Shown here piece by piece: positions 36,916 through 45,680 of a stretch of 64,000 nt of DNA (positions are counted from its first letter, which is position 1; each line of letters opens with the position of its first letter). The position numbers and the translations under genes were made by a program. A model generated the notes under the pieces. That model made no database searches and was not told the DNA's origin. It saw only the letters and a list, made by a program, of their open reading frames with translations. Source of the stretch: Bacteroides graminisolvens DSM 19988 = JCM 15093 (GTDB taxonomy: Bacteria; Bacteroidota; Bacteroidia; Bacteroidales; Bacteroidaceae); contig NZ_KE386628.1 in the NCBI RefSeq assembly GCF_000428125.1, positions 1,386 through 65,385 of the forward strand. The letters are read 5' to 3'.

Positions 36916-39900
36916 ATGAAGATATTAGCCATACGTTTGAAGAATTTGGCTTCCATAGAGGGAAGCTTTGAGGTGGATTTTACTGCGGAACCTTTGGCTT
37001 CGGCCGGAATCTTTGCCATATCGGGACCTACAGGTGCGGGGAAGTCGACTGTGCTCGATGCGCTTTGTCTGGCGCTGTACGACAAAACACCGCGCTTTGC
37101 TGCCACGGGTGAGAATCAGTTCCTCCGTGATGTGGGGGAGGCGATGATTAACCAGTCGGATGTGCGCAACATTCTTCGCCGGGGAACGGGTGAAGGGTAT
37201 GCGGAGGTCGACTTTCTGGGTGCTACGGGTCGTCGTTATCGCTCGCGCTGGTCGGTTCGCCGGGCGCGGGGGAAGGCTACGGGTTCGTTGCAGGCGCAAA
37301 CCATTCAGGCGTGTGATTTGGATACGGATACGGAGTTGCAGGGTACCAAAACGGAGGTGTTGGGACAGCTGGCCGGATTAGTGGGACTGACGTACGAGCA
37401 GTTTACCCGCACGGTGTTATTGGCGCAAAACGACTTTGCCACGTTTCTCAAGTCTAAGGAATCGGCCAAGGCGGAACTGCTCGAGAAGTTGACGGGAACG
37501 GATATTTATTCGCGCATTTCCAGAGAGATTTACCAGCGTAGCAAGCTGGAGGAAGAGGCTTACAAACGGGTGAAGGAAACGCTGGGGCTGGTTGAACTGA
37601 TGAAGCCCGAAGAGTGGGAGGCGTGTGTGAAACAAAAGCAGGAACTCACCGTTGTCAGGGAGCAGGGGGTGCGACAGTTGGCTTTGCTTACGGAACAGTT
37701 GCAAACGTTGCAGGCGTTTGTTGGCCAGCAGACTTTGTTGGCTCAGAAACAAAAGGAAGAGAGTGAGCAGGGACGGAAGTTGGTTGCTTTGCAGGAAGGG
37801 TTCGACAAGCAGCGGACGGAGTTGGATGTGTTCCGTCAAAAGGTGGAGGAGTTGCAACCGGAACTGAACGCGGCGAGGGAGCTCGACGTGAAGATTCAGT
37901 CGGCAAACCTGACTTTCACCGAGGTGCAGGCTTCTTTGCAGAAGGCTTGCAGGGAAAGGGAGGAAGCGGAAAGGCAGGTGGCCGGAAAGCAGCAGTTGGT
38001 TGCCGGTCTGGAAGGTCAGTTGCAGGCGCAGGGCTTGCGTCAACGTTTGGCAAAGATGTCCGCAGGTGTTACCGATGGGGGAGTTGCCGAACAAATTCCT
38101 TCTTCTGAATTATCTTCTGTCTCCACCGGTAACCGAATGCAGGAAGCATTGAATCGGGCGGAAGCTCTGTTGCAAACTGGGCGACAGGTGTTACTGAAGC
38201 AGCGGGAGTCTGCCGAAAAGATAAAGAATCAGCTGGCTGTTTTCGATATAAAAGCGCTTGGTAGTGAGCAAGCGGTGTTGCTGAAAGAGCAAGAGCAATT
38301 ACAGTCGGCCCGCCATACCTTTACCGATTGGGAAAGGGTGAGCAAGGAGTTGCGGGAGTTAATGCTTCAACAGAATCAACTAAAGGCTCGCAAACAAAAG
38401 GCAGGTGAGGATGTGGCCGAACTGGAAACACAGCATCGCGTATGGCAGGAGTCTTTTTCCGGTTTACAAAAGGTGTATGAAAACGCCCGCAATGCCATGA
38501 CGCAAAATGTGGAAGCCTTGCGTGCCAATTTGCTTGAAGGAGAGCCTTGTCCGGTGTGCGGCAGTCGCCAACATCCTTATGAACAACCTTCGGAGGCCTT
38601 GGATAAACTTTTTTTGAGTATTCAGGAAAAGTACCAACAGGAAGAAAAGAAGGTACAGGAAATTGGCAATAAGAAATCGGCTCTTTTGGGTGAACTGAAG
38701 CAAATTACCGAACAAGAGATAACGGTTGCTGCACAAACGGCTCGTTTGCAGGAGCAGGAAAAACAGTGTTCCCTGAAATTGAGTGCATGGAAGGAAAAGG
38801 CCGGTGACGAAGCCGACCTGTTGCAATGGCTGGAAGTGGCTTTGGAAAAATGTCGCAAGCGCGGGGAGGAGATAAACCGTAAGGTTCAGGAATACGAAAC
38901 GATTAATAAGGAGTTGCGGCAACAAGAGGAGGCTACGGCTTCTTTGCACAAAGAGTGCGAGGTGCTTGTAGAGGCTATTGGCGATGGTAAGTTGAAAATG
39001 CAGGAGTTGCAGGCAGTGAGTGAACGTCTTGCCTTGCTCAAGCAAACGGAAGAAAGGGAGAAGGAACGTTTTAACCAGGCTGATAAAAATTTGAAGGACT
39101 TTCAGCAGCAACGTGCTTCTTTGCTCAAAGGCAAACCGATTGAGGATGCGGTGGCAGCGGTAAAGAGTCACGAGGCAAAGTTGGTTGATGCATTGGAGAA
39201 GTGCCGGGGGGAATTGGAAAACGGCAAGCTCGTCTTGTCTGGCATTCAGGGGGAAATTCGCCGCTTGTCGGATATGTTGAAGGAGCTGAATGAGAAAAAA
39301 AGTCTGATTGAAGAACCGGAGCAATTGCCCGGAATACTGGAACGGCAGAAAGAGGTTAATCAGGAAAATGATCGTGCCCATTCCGCAGTTGAACTGAAAC
39401 TGTTGCAGCACGAGCAAAACCAAAAGCGTTTGCAGGAGCTGGAAAAGGAATTGCTTGAAAAGCAAAATTCGTTCTTGAAGTGGGAGAAACTGAATAAGTT
39501 GATTGGTAGTGCGGATGGTAATAAGTTTAAGGTAATTGCCCAGGGGTATACGTTGAATTTGCTTTTGTTGCATGCCAACAAACATTTGTCGTACTTGTCG
39601 CGCCGCTATCGTTTGCAACAGGTACCCGATTCGCTTGCCCTGCAAGTTATTGATGGCGATATGTGCGATGAAGTGCGTACGGTTTATTCGCTTTCGGGCG
39701 GGGAGTCTTTCCTTATTTCGCTGGCGTTGGCGTTGGGACTTTCTTCGTTATCGAGCAATAATTTGCAGGTTGAGTCTTTGTTTATTGACGAAGGATTTGG
39801 TTCGCTGGACGCAGAAAGTTTGCGTATGGCCATGGAGGCTTTGGAAATGTTGCAGATGCAGGGACGCAAGATCGGCGTGATTTCACACGTGCAGGAAATG

Positions 39901-39975
39901 AGTGAACGAATTTCTGTGCAGATACAAGTGCATAAGTCGGTTAACGGAAGAAGCCAGATTCGGGTTGTTGGTTAA
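36916..39975 (+). CDS. sbcC: SbcC ATPase subunit
   Basis: 1019 residues. Walker A GPTGAGKS at 37-44, two long coiled-coil arms rich in Gln/Glu/Leu, a zinc-hook C545-P-V-C548 in the middle, and the C-terminal ABC signature SGGESF and Walker B FIDEGFGSLD. It is the Rad50-like ATPase partner of SbcD. The last codons lie in a terminator hairpin. Confidence 0.95.
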   Translation: MKILAIRLKNLASIEGSFEVDFTAEPLASAGIFAISGPTGAGKSTVLDALCLALYDKTPRFAATGENQFLRDVGEAMINQSDVRNILRRGTGEGYAEVDFLGATGRRYRSRWSVRRARGKATGSLQAQTIQACDLDTDTELQGTKTEVLGQLAGLVGLTYEQFTRTVLLAQNDFATFLKSKESAKAELLEKLTGTDIYSRISREIYQRSKLEEEAYKRVKETLGLVELMKPEEWEACVKQKQELTVVREQGVRQLALLTEQLQTLQAFVGQQTLLAQKQKEESEQGRKLVALQEGFDKQRTELDVFRQKVEELQPELNAARELDVKIQSANLTFTEVQASLQKACREREEAERQVAGKQQLVAGLEGQLQAQGLRQRLAKMSAGVTDGGVAEQIPSSELSSVSTGNRMQEALNRAEALLQTGRQVLLKQRESAEKIKNQLAVFDIKALGSEQAVLLKEQEQLQSARHTFTDWERVSKELRELMLQQNQLKARKQKAGEDVAELETQHRVWQESFSGLQKVYENARNAMTQNVEALRANLLEGEPCPVCGSRQHPYEQPSEALDKLFLSIQEKYQQEEKKVQEIGNKKSALLGELKQITEQEITVAAQTARLQEQEKQCSLKLSAWKEKAGDEADLLQWLEVALEKCRKRGEEINRKVQEYETINKELRQQEEATASLHKECEVLVEAIGDGKLKMQELQAVSERLALLKQTEEREKERFNQADKNLKDFQQQRASLLKGKPIEDAVAAVKSHEAKLVDALEKCRGELENGKLVLSGIQGEIRRLSDMLKELNEKKSLIEEPEQLPGILERQKEVNQENDRAHSAVELKLLQHEQNQKRLQELEKELLEKQNSFLKWEKLNKLIGSADGNKFKVIAQGYTLNLLLLHANKHLSYLSRRYRLQQVPDSLALQVIDGDMCDEVRTVYSLSGGESFLISLALALGLSSLSSNNLQVESLFIDEGFGSLDAESLRMAMEALEMLQMQGRKIGVISHVQEMSERISVQIQVHKSVNGRSQIRVVG

Positions 39976-39996
39976 CCCGAATCCGGCTTCTTGTTA
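39950..39996. terminator. Terminator overlapping the sbcC stop
   Basis: GAAGCC-GATTCGGGTT / AACCCGAATC-GGCTTC with one mismatch; the 5' arm is inside the sbcC coding sequence and a T-rich tail follows. The stem also lies at the 3' end of the convergent phosphoesterase gene. Confidence 0.75.
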
Positions 39997-39997
39997 T

Positions 39998-41176
39998 TTA
40001 TTTAGCACTTCCTTGTTGCAAGGTAAGGAGGGTAATTTCAGGCCAGGCGCCAAAACGGAATGGCAGTCCAACGAAACCCAGTCCGAGGTTCACATAGAGT
40101 CCGCGTTCTCCTTCTTTATACATCCCTTTCCATTCGGGATAAATGAAGGAGGAAGGCGAATGGTTTCCCCATGCCATTTGCATACCGTGCGTATGTCCGG
40201 CCAGCATCAGTTCAATGTCTGATTGTGAGAGCACCTCTCTTCGCCAATGAGTGGGGTTGTGACTCAGTAGCAATTGGAACATACCTTCGGTGCCCTGCAT
40301 GGCTTTCACCAGGTCACCGTGCTGAGAAAAGGGAGGTTCACCTTCGTTTTCCACACCTATCAGGGCTATGCTGTCGTTCCCTTTGTGTAGAATAACATGC
40401 GAATTATTGAGCATTTTCCAGCCCATTTCCGTTTGCCTTTCATGTAATTGACGGAGGTTCTTGGCCTGATCGGTCTTACTTTTCCAGCGGAAGTACGGAC
40501 CGTAGTCGTGGTTGCCCAAGATAGAATAGACACCGTCTTTGGCTTTCAACTGTGAGAGTATATCCTGAAAGCCATCTAATTCGGAGGCTTTGTGGTTAAC
40601 CAAATCGCCCGTGAACACGATGAGATCCGGTTCCAGCGCATTCACCCGGTTTACTGCTTCCTGCATGGCTTCTTCATTGCCCCTCCAGCTTCCGATATGT
40701 ATGTCAGATAACTGAACGATGCGATAGCCGTTGAATGCAGCGGGTAAGTTGCTTGCGTGGAAGTCGACTTCCTTAACTTCAAAGCGCGTTTTACCAATGG
40801 CCGATCCGTATACAATAATACCTGCCAACAGGGCGACAACTGCTATGCCTAAAAGGGTAAACGGAGTTTTGGGCCAATCCAGCAGAACATGGAAGGGCAA
40901 TCCTAACAGCGAGATGATCATGAAAAGAAGCTTAGGCAGTACAAACAGGAAAAACACCACTGCAAACCAGCCCATCCAGTGTCCGCGGTCTTCCAGGAAA
41001 CTACTGCTTCCGAAGAAAAATAACAGAGCCAGTCCGGTTAGTAACAGAATGGAAGGAACGAAATACAAACACCGCCACAACAAGCTGTCGGTGAGTCGCA
41101 CAATGAACATCTTATAAATATAAATGTCGGGCACTATCAGTGCTACGGCCAGAATGGCCATTATTCGTTGAATCAT
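39998..41176 (-). CDS. Membrane-anchored metallophosphoesterase
   Basis: 392 residues. Four N-terminal membrane segments (about 5-130) are followed by a calcineurin-like domain with SDIHIG, FTGDLVNH, LGNHDYG and AGHTHG motifs (about 150-370). Relatives (YkuE/LpxI-like) act on membrane-associated phosphodiesters; the substrate here is unknown. It is convergent with sbcC. Confidence 0.85.
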   Translation of the reverse strand: MIQRIMAILAVALIVPDIYIYKMFIVRLTDSLLWRCLYFVPSILLLTGLALLFFFGSSSFLEDRGHWMGWFAVVFFLFVLPKLLFMIISLLGLPFHVLLDWPKTPFTLLGIAVVALLAGIIVYGSAIGKTRFEVKEVDFHASNLPAAFNGYRIVQLSDIHIGSWRGNEEAMQEAVNRVNALEPDLIVFTGDLVNHKASELDGFQDILSQLKAKDGVYSILGNHDYGPYFRWKSKTDQAKNLRQLHERQTEMGWKMLNNSHVILHKGNDSIALIGVENEGEPPFSQHGDLVKAMQGTEGMFQLLLSHNPTHWRREVLSQSDIELMLAGHTHGMQMAWGNHSPSSFIYPEWKGMYKEGERGLYVNLGLGFVGLPFRFGAWPEITLLTLQQGSAK

Positions 41177-41210
41177 ACTTTTGGTTTTGTCTTTTAATTA
41201 GTGATAACAT

Positions 41211-41250
41211 AAAAAAAATCCGGTTGTTCACAACAAAGGTGAATAACCGG
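41211..41250 (-). terminator. Terminator of the ECF sigma unit
   Basis: Read on the minus strand: CCGGTTATTCAC / GTGAACAACCGG (one wobble), 7-nt loop, then ATTTTTTTT. Confidence 0.8.
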
Positions 41251-41321
41251 AAATATAATAACGCAGAGGAACCCCTTCTTATAACCAATAGGAGTAAAGA
41301 ATACGCTTTTCAATGAAGTGA

Positions 41322-41972
41322 TTATGCTCTGAAGTTATCGTCAGGCGCCTCTGCGATATGAAGTCCTTCAAGTTCTTCTATATTCTTTTTAATAGTATCT
41401 AAATGACTATAAATAAGCTTTTTATAAACCAGGTAGATGATACAGACATCTACCAACAGCAGCAAAGATATAATAATTACTTGAAATAGCAAGGGTTTAT
41501 GATACAAACCTACTAAATAGTAATATAAACTGGTAAATAGTACGGCCCATACGGAGATGGCTATTACTTCATACTTCATCCAGGAACGGAATTTATTCAT
41601 CCGAAGGGCTACTTGTACAATGGGCATTTCGTCAACTTTCGTGTCTCTGACCCACTGATATGTTTTCAGATCCCAGAAGATTCCCAGAATGATGGTGACT
41701 GCAAAGAAAAGACACAGTATGCACGACTCATCTTTCAGGTTTCCGGAAATAAAACGGGGAAGTATGCACCACAATGCTACCACAATCAGAATGGCTGCGA
41801 TGCCGATACTAACTGATAAGCGTTGCCAACCGGCCAGTCTTCTGATACTCTTGCCGGCATTGCTTTTGTATGTTGAGATTAGCTCACTGAGCTTGTCTTC
41901 GTCAACCAATCTGTCTTTTTGCAAATGCTGGTCAAGTGCATTCCACGATTTTTTTAACTCATCCAATTCCAT
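41322..41972 (-). CDS. Membrane protein partner of the ECF sigma factor (possible anti-sigma)
   Basis: 216 residues with an N-terminal cytosolic part (about 1-45), four membrane segments and a short charged C-terminus. It follows the ECF sigma gene by 14 nt in the same unit, the usual place of an anti-sigma factor. No FecR or ZAS motif is seen, so the anti-sigma role is inferred from position only. Confidence 0.6.
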   Translation of the reverse strand: MELDELKKSWNALDQHLQKDRLVDEDKLSELISTYKSNAGKSIRRLAGWQRLSVSIGIAAILIVVALWCILPRFISGNLKDESCILCLFFAVTIILGIFWDLKTYQWVRDTKVDEMPIVQVALRMNKFRSWMKYEVIAISVWAVLFTSLYYYLVGLYHKPLLFQVIIISLLLLVDVCIIYLVYKKLIYSHLDTIKKNIEELEGLHIAEAPDDNFRA

Positions 41973-41986
41973 ATAGCTAATTCTTT

Positions 41987-42484
41987 TTATTCGTTGCTCT
42001 TCTTCATCTTTCTTAACTTCTCTTTGATGCGATTCAGTTTTGTCGCCACATTGGTAACCGTAAGACCTGTTATTTCACTGATCTCTTCGTAACTTTTTTC
42101 TTCCAGATAAAGCAGAATGATGGATTTGTCAAGTTGTCCTAACTGACCGATGAGGTAATACAGTTCCTTCAACATCAGTTGAAAACTGTCTTGCTCCTCA
42201 GTCATCCATTCGCTTTCATAGGGAGTGAGAGTCACGATCTCGGGCACATTTTTTTCTTTACGGATAAAACTGATGCATGTGTTCAAAGCAATTCTGTAAA
42301 TCCATGTGGAGATTTTACATTCACCCCTGAACTTAGGATACGCCCTCCATAGGTTCAATACCACATCTTGATACAAATCGTTGAGTGTGGCATTCCTGGA
42401 AGTATAGAGGTAACAAACTTTATAGATTACCCGCTCATACTCTTTGATAACGGACAGGAATTCCTGTTCTGTGTTCACATTCAT
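41987..42484 (-). CDS. ECF RNA polymerase sigma factor
   Basis: 165 residues with regions sigma2 (YKVCYLYTSRNATLNDLYQDV, then NLWRAYPKFRGE, IYRIALNTCI) and sigma4 (LYYLIGQLGQLDKSIILLYLEEKSYEEISEITG helix-turn-helix). It directs RNA polymerase to a small regulon, probably including its own operon. The second gene of the unit is a membrane protein. Confidence 0.9.
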   Translation of the reverse strand: MNVNTEQEFLSVIKEYERVIYKVCYLYTSRNATLNDLYQDVVLNLWRAYPKFRGECKISTWIYRIALNTCISFIRKEKNVPEIVTLTPYESEWMTEEQDSFQLMLKELYYLIGQLGQLDKSIILLYLEEKSYEEISEITGLTVTNVATKLNRIKEKLRKMKKSNE

Positions 42485-42582
42485 TTTCCGGAGATTGCTT
42501 TTTAAAAGGTTAGTCGTTTAGTACCGCTTAAAAATCACACAACGAAGTGATTTTTTTGTTTATGGAGTCATTGGATTGTGTC

Positions 42583-43470
42583 TTATTGTAAGTTGGCAGC
42601 CAGAAACTTCTTCATTTCCTCTACTGTCTTACCACGTCTTTGCGCATAGTCGGCCAACTGATCTTCGCCTATCTTTCCTACGGCAAAGTATTGTGACGCC
42701 GGATGCGAAAACATAAGTCCGCAAACAGAAGCATGGGGATACATGGCACCGTTCTCGGTGAGCTTGATACCAATTTGTTTCATGTCAAGCACTTCATCGA
42801 GCAGGAAGTTTACCGATTGGTCGGGTAACGAAGGATAACCAACCGCCGGTCTTATTCCCTGATACTTCTCAACCATGAGGTCTTTCATGCTGAGGTTTTC
42901 ATCTTTGGCGTAACCCCAGACTTCCTTGCGTACGTATTCGTGCATCTTTTCGGTGGCAGCTTCAGCTAGCCGGTCCGACAATGCCTGAACAATAATATGC
43001 TTATAGGGATCTTTCTCAAATAAACCTTCCATGTCGGCATCAATGCTGGTTGCAAAAGCGCCTACCGTGTCTTTGATTCCCGATGAGAGGGGGCGTACAA
43101 AATCACTCAGACAAAGGAAAGGGCCTCCTTCTCTTTTCTTGGCTTGCTGCCGGAGTAGCGGAAACGTAACACCGTCGATGATGAGATTGTCGCCATCGGA
43201 GTTTGCTTCGCACAACTTAACGACCGACTTAATTTCAAAATCTTCATCGAGTTGGTTGAGCATGCGGTTGGCATCTTTATACAACTGCATGGCCTCGGCT
43301 GCCTTAGCTCTGTCTTCTTCCGGGAACCCGGCTAACCAAGACGCGCGGCAGGAGTCGCATCCGTGAATATCTGCAATTGCGGCAAAGCGGGGCTGAAATC
43401 CCCAGGCATGGAAAAAGTAAATCCAGTTGATGTACTCGGATACCTCATGAATCTTATACTTTATAATCAT
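42583..43470 (-). CDS. Stand-alone methionine synthase reactivation domain
   Basis: 295 residues that match the C-terminal AdoMet-binding reactivation domain of MetH: RPAVGYPSLPD (207-217) and SHPASQYFAVGKI (255-267) are its hallmark segments. It should bind S-adenosylmethionine and reduce and remethylate oxidised cob(II)alamin on MetH. MetH at 11144-13885 lacks precisely this domain. The gene starts on the last bases of pyrC (ATGA), so it is translated with it. A CDSC pair near the N-terminus (38-41) is not part of the classic domain. Confidence 0.9.
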   Translation of the reverse strand: MIIKYKIHEVSEYINWIYFFHAWGFQPRFAAIADIHGCDSCRASWLAGFPEEDRAKAAEAMQLYKDANRMLNQLDEDFEIKSVVKLCEANSDGDNLIIDGVTFPLLRQQAKKREGGPFLCLSDFVRPLSSGIKDTVGAFATSIDADMEGLFEKDPYKHIIVQALSDRLAEAATEKMHEYVRKEVWGYAKDENLSMKDLMVEKYQGIRPAVGYPSLPDQSVNFLLDEVLDMKQIGIKLTENGAMYPHASVCGLMFSHPASQYFAVGKIGEDQLADYAQRRGKTVEEMKKFLAANLQ

Positions 43471-44813
43471 CTAAAACTTAATCTTTGTCCGCGATACGTT
43501 TCATCAATTTGCCCTTGTGAGTAAACCGGATGTCCGTTAACGAATGTGTTCTGTACCGCCCAATGAAAAGTGGTACCTTCCAGAGGACTCCACTGACACT
43601 TGCTCAGAATCTGTTCCCGGGTTAACTCCCAGTCGCTTTTAGGACGTACCAAAACCAAGTCGGCCTGATAGCCTTGACGAATATATCCGCGGTTATTAAT
43701 ACTATAAATTGTAGCAGGTGCGTGGCACATCTTTTCCACCACCTTTTCAATAGTAAACACTCCTTCGTCAACAAGGTTCAACATACTGACCAAAGAAAAT
43801 TGAATCATAGGCATTCCCGAAGCAGCTTTCAAAGCTCCTCCTTCTTTATCGGCCGGCAAGTGAGGTGCATGATCGGTTGCAATGGTGTCAATCAAATTAC
43901 TGTTCACAGCTGCACGGAGTGCTTCCCTGTTATTGGCTTTTTTTATAGCCGGATTGCATTTGATGCGGGTTCCCAGTCTTTTATAATCTCTTGCTGCGAA
44001 AACAAGGTGAGGTACACAAACTTCTGCTGTGATTTTCTTTTCTTCAACCGGAATTTCGTTGGTAAACAAACCTAGTTCCTTTGCTGTAGAAATGTGTAAT
44101 ATGTGCAAGCGCGCCTTCTCTTTCTGTGCTAGTTTTACAGCCATTTTTGAAGAGGCATAACAAGCTTGCGTAGAGCGTATCAGCGGATGATAGCCAATCG
44201 GGAGATCATCGGCGCCATTGAATTTTTCTTTGTAATGGTTCTGATTCTTTTTAATGATATCGGGGCTTTCACAATGCGTGGCTATCAGTAAGTTGGTAGA
44301 GCTGAAGATGTTTGACAGGCTTTTTGCGCGGTCAACCAGCATGTTACCGGTACTGGAGCCCATGAAAAGTTTTATGCCGCACACACTATGCTCATCCAAC
44401 TGCGAAAACTCTTTGTAATTGTTATTGGTTGCACCGAAATAACAAGAGTAATTCACCGAAGATTTTTGAGCCATGATGTCGAGCTTCTCATGCAGCGCAC
44501 TCAAGGTTACAGTGAGCGGTGTGGTATTGGGCATATCCATTATTGATGTGACTCCACCGGCTGCGGCTGCTTTGCTTTCGGTGGTAATGTCTGCCTTGTG
44601 TGTCAGTCCCGGATCTCGAAAATGCACGTGCACATCAATAATACCGGGTAGGAGGTAGCATCCTGTTGCGTCAATAACTTCCCCGCAAGGATTTTGAGGC
44701 GTTACGCCCGCAGCCAGTATTTCGGCTATTTGTTCACCTTCAATAACGACGGACCCCGTAAATAGTTTCCCTTCGTTCACTATCGTAGCGTTTTTGATGA
44801 GAATACGTTTCAT
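43467..44813 (-). CDS. pyrC: Dihydroorotase
   Basis: 448 residues, class I dihydroorotase. Metal ligands H62 and H64 are in DVHVHFRDPG, and the late IATDHAPH motif is present. It closes carbamoyl-aspartate to dihydroorotate in pyrimidine synthesis. Its start overlaps the stop of the glycosyltransferase gene (ATGA), and its stop overlaps the MetH reactivation gene. Confidence 0.93.
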   Translation of the reverse strand: MKRILIKNATIVNEGKLFTGSVVIEGEQIAEILAAGVTPQNPCGEVIDATGCYLLPGIIDVHVHFRDPGLTHKADITTESKAAAAGGVTSIMDMPNTTPLTVTLSALHEKLDIMAQKSSVNYSCYFGATNNNYKEFSQLDEHSVCGIKLFMGSSTGNMLVDRAKSLSNIFSSTNLLIATHCESPDIIKKNQNHYKEKFNGADDLPIGYHPLIRSTQACYASSKMAVKLAQKEKARLHILHISTAKELGLFTNEIPVEEKKITAEVCVPHLVFAARDYKRLGTRIKCNPAIKKANNREALRAAVNSNLIDTIATDHAPHLPADKEGGALKAASGMPMIQFSLVSMLNLVDEGVFTIEKVVEKMCHAPATIYSINNRGYIRQGYQADLVLVRPKSDWELTREQILSKCQWSPLEGTTFHWAVQNTFVNGHPVYSQGQIDETYRGQRLSFR

Positions 44814-45553
44814 TTTTTCTGAGGATATTTATAAAACCAACTGTTTATCTTTAATTTAATAACTCCGAAAACGGCTTCGCCGAATATACTGCTATTCATT
44901 TTAGAGCTTCCCAATTCGCGGTTGATGAAAATAACCGGTACTTCGGTTATGTTGAACCCGCATTTGTATGCTGTGAATTTCATCTCTATTTGAAAAGCAT
45001 ATCCTTTGAAGCGGATTTTGTCTAATCGAATGGTTTCGAGCACTTCTTTGCGATAGCATTTGAAACCGGCTGTTGTGTCATGCACAGGCATTCCGGTAAT
45101 GATGCGTACGTATTTGGAAGCAAAATAGGACATTAAGACTCTTCCCATCGGCCAGTTTACCACATTAACTCCACTGACGTATCTGGAACCGATGGCTACA
45201 TCGGCACCTCCTTCGTGACAAGCTTTGTATAAACGGGGTAAATCATTCGGATTGTGTGAAAAGTCGGCATCCATTTCAAAAATGAAGTCGTATTGATGTT
45301 GCAATGCCCAGTTGAACCCTGCAATATAAGCGGTACCTAATCCTAATTTGCCTTTTCTTTCCAATATAAAAAGCTGATCGGGGAATTCGGTTTGCAAGGA
45401 TTTTACAATGGCAGCAGTTCCGTCGGGTGATCCGTCATCTATGATAAGAATGTGAAATACCTTTTCAAGTCCAAAGATTGCACGAATTATGTTTTCTATG
45501 TTTTCCCTTTCATTATATGTGGGAATAATTACAATGCTGTCCGATGTCTGCAT
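44810..45553 (-). CDS. GT2 glycosyltransferase, polyprenol-phosphate mannose synthase-like
   Basis: 247 residues, GT-A fold. PTYNERENIE is the nucleotide-binding start and D95-A-D97 the metal motif (EMDADFSHNP). The pattern matches dolichol/polyprenol-phosphate hexose synthases, which load a sugar from a nucleotide donor onto a lipid carrier. No C-terminal membrane segment is present, so it is soluble or peripheral. It is first of three overlapping genes. Confidence 0.85.
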   Translation of the reverse strand: MQTSDSIVIIPTYNERENIENIIRAIFGLEKVFHILIIDDGSPDGTAAIVKSLQTEFPDQLFILERKGKLGLGTAYIAGFNWALQHQYDFIFEMDADFSHNPNDLPRLYKACHEGGADVAIGSRYVSGVNVVNWPMGRVLMSYFASKYVRIITGMPVHDTTAGFKCYRKEVLETIRLDKIRFKGYAFQIEMKFTAYKCGFNITEVPVIFINRELGSSKMNSSIFGEAVFGVIKLKINSWFYKYPQKK

Positions 45554-45639
45554 ATAGGAGTTTTGTTAAATTGAGAAACAAATGTACTCTTTTTCTTGTA
45601 GTTATAAAAAAGAATGCATGAAAACTAAGTATAATTTAG

Positions 45640-45647
45640 TACTTTTG
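45640..45647 (+). promoter_or_regulatory. Promoter -7 box of mfd
   Basis: TACTTTTG lies 33 nt before the mfd ATG in the divergent region with the GT2 gene. Confidence 0.45.
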
Positions 45648-45680
45648 TGCCCTAATTAGCTTTTTTGATAATAGCAAAAG

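Noticed and set aside
38464..39645. 393-codon open frame on the minus strand inside sbcC
   Set aside because: Leu/Gln-rich shadow of the coiled-coil coding region; sbcC itself has all its motifs in the plus frame.
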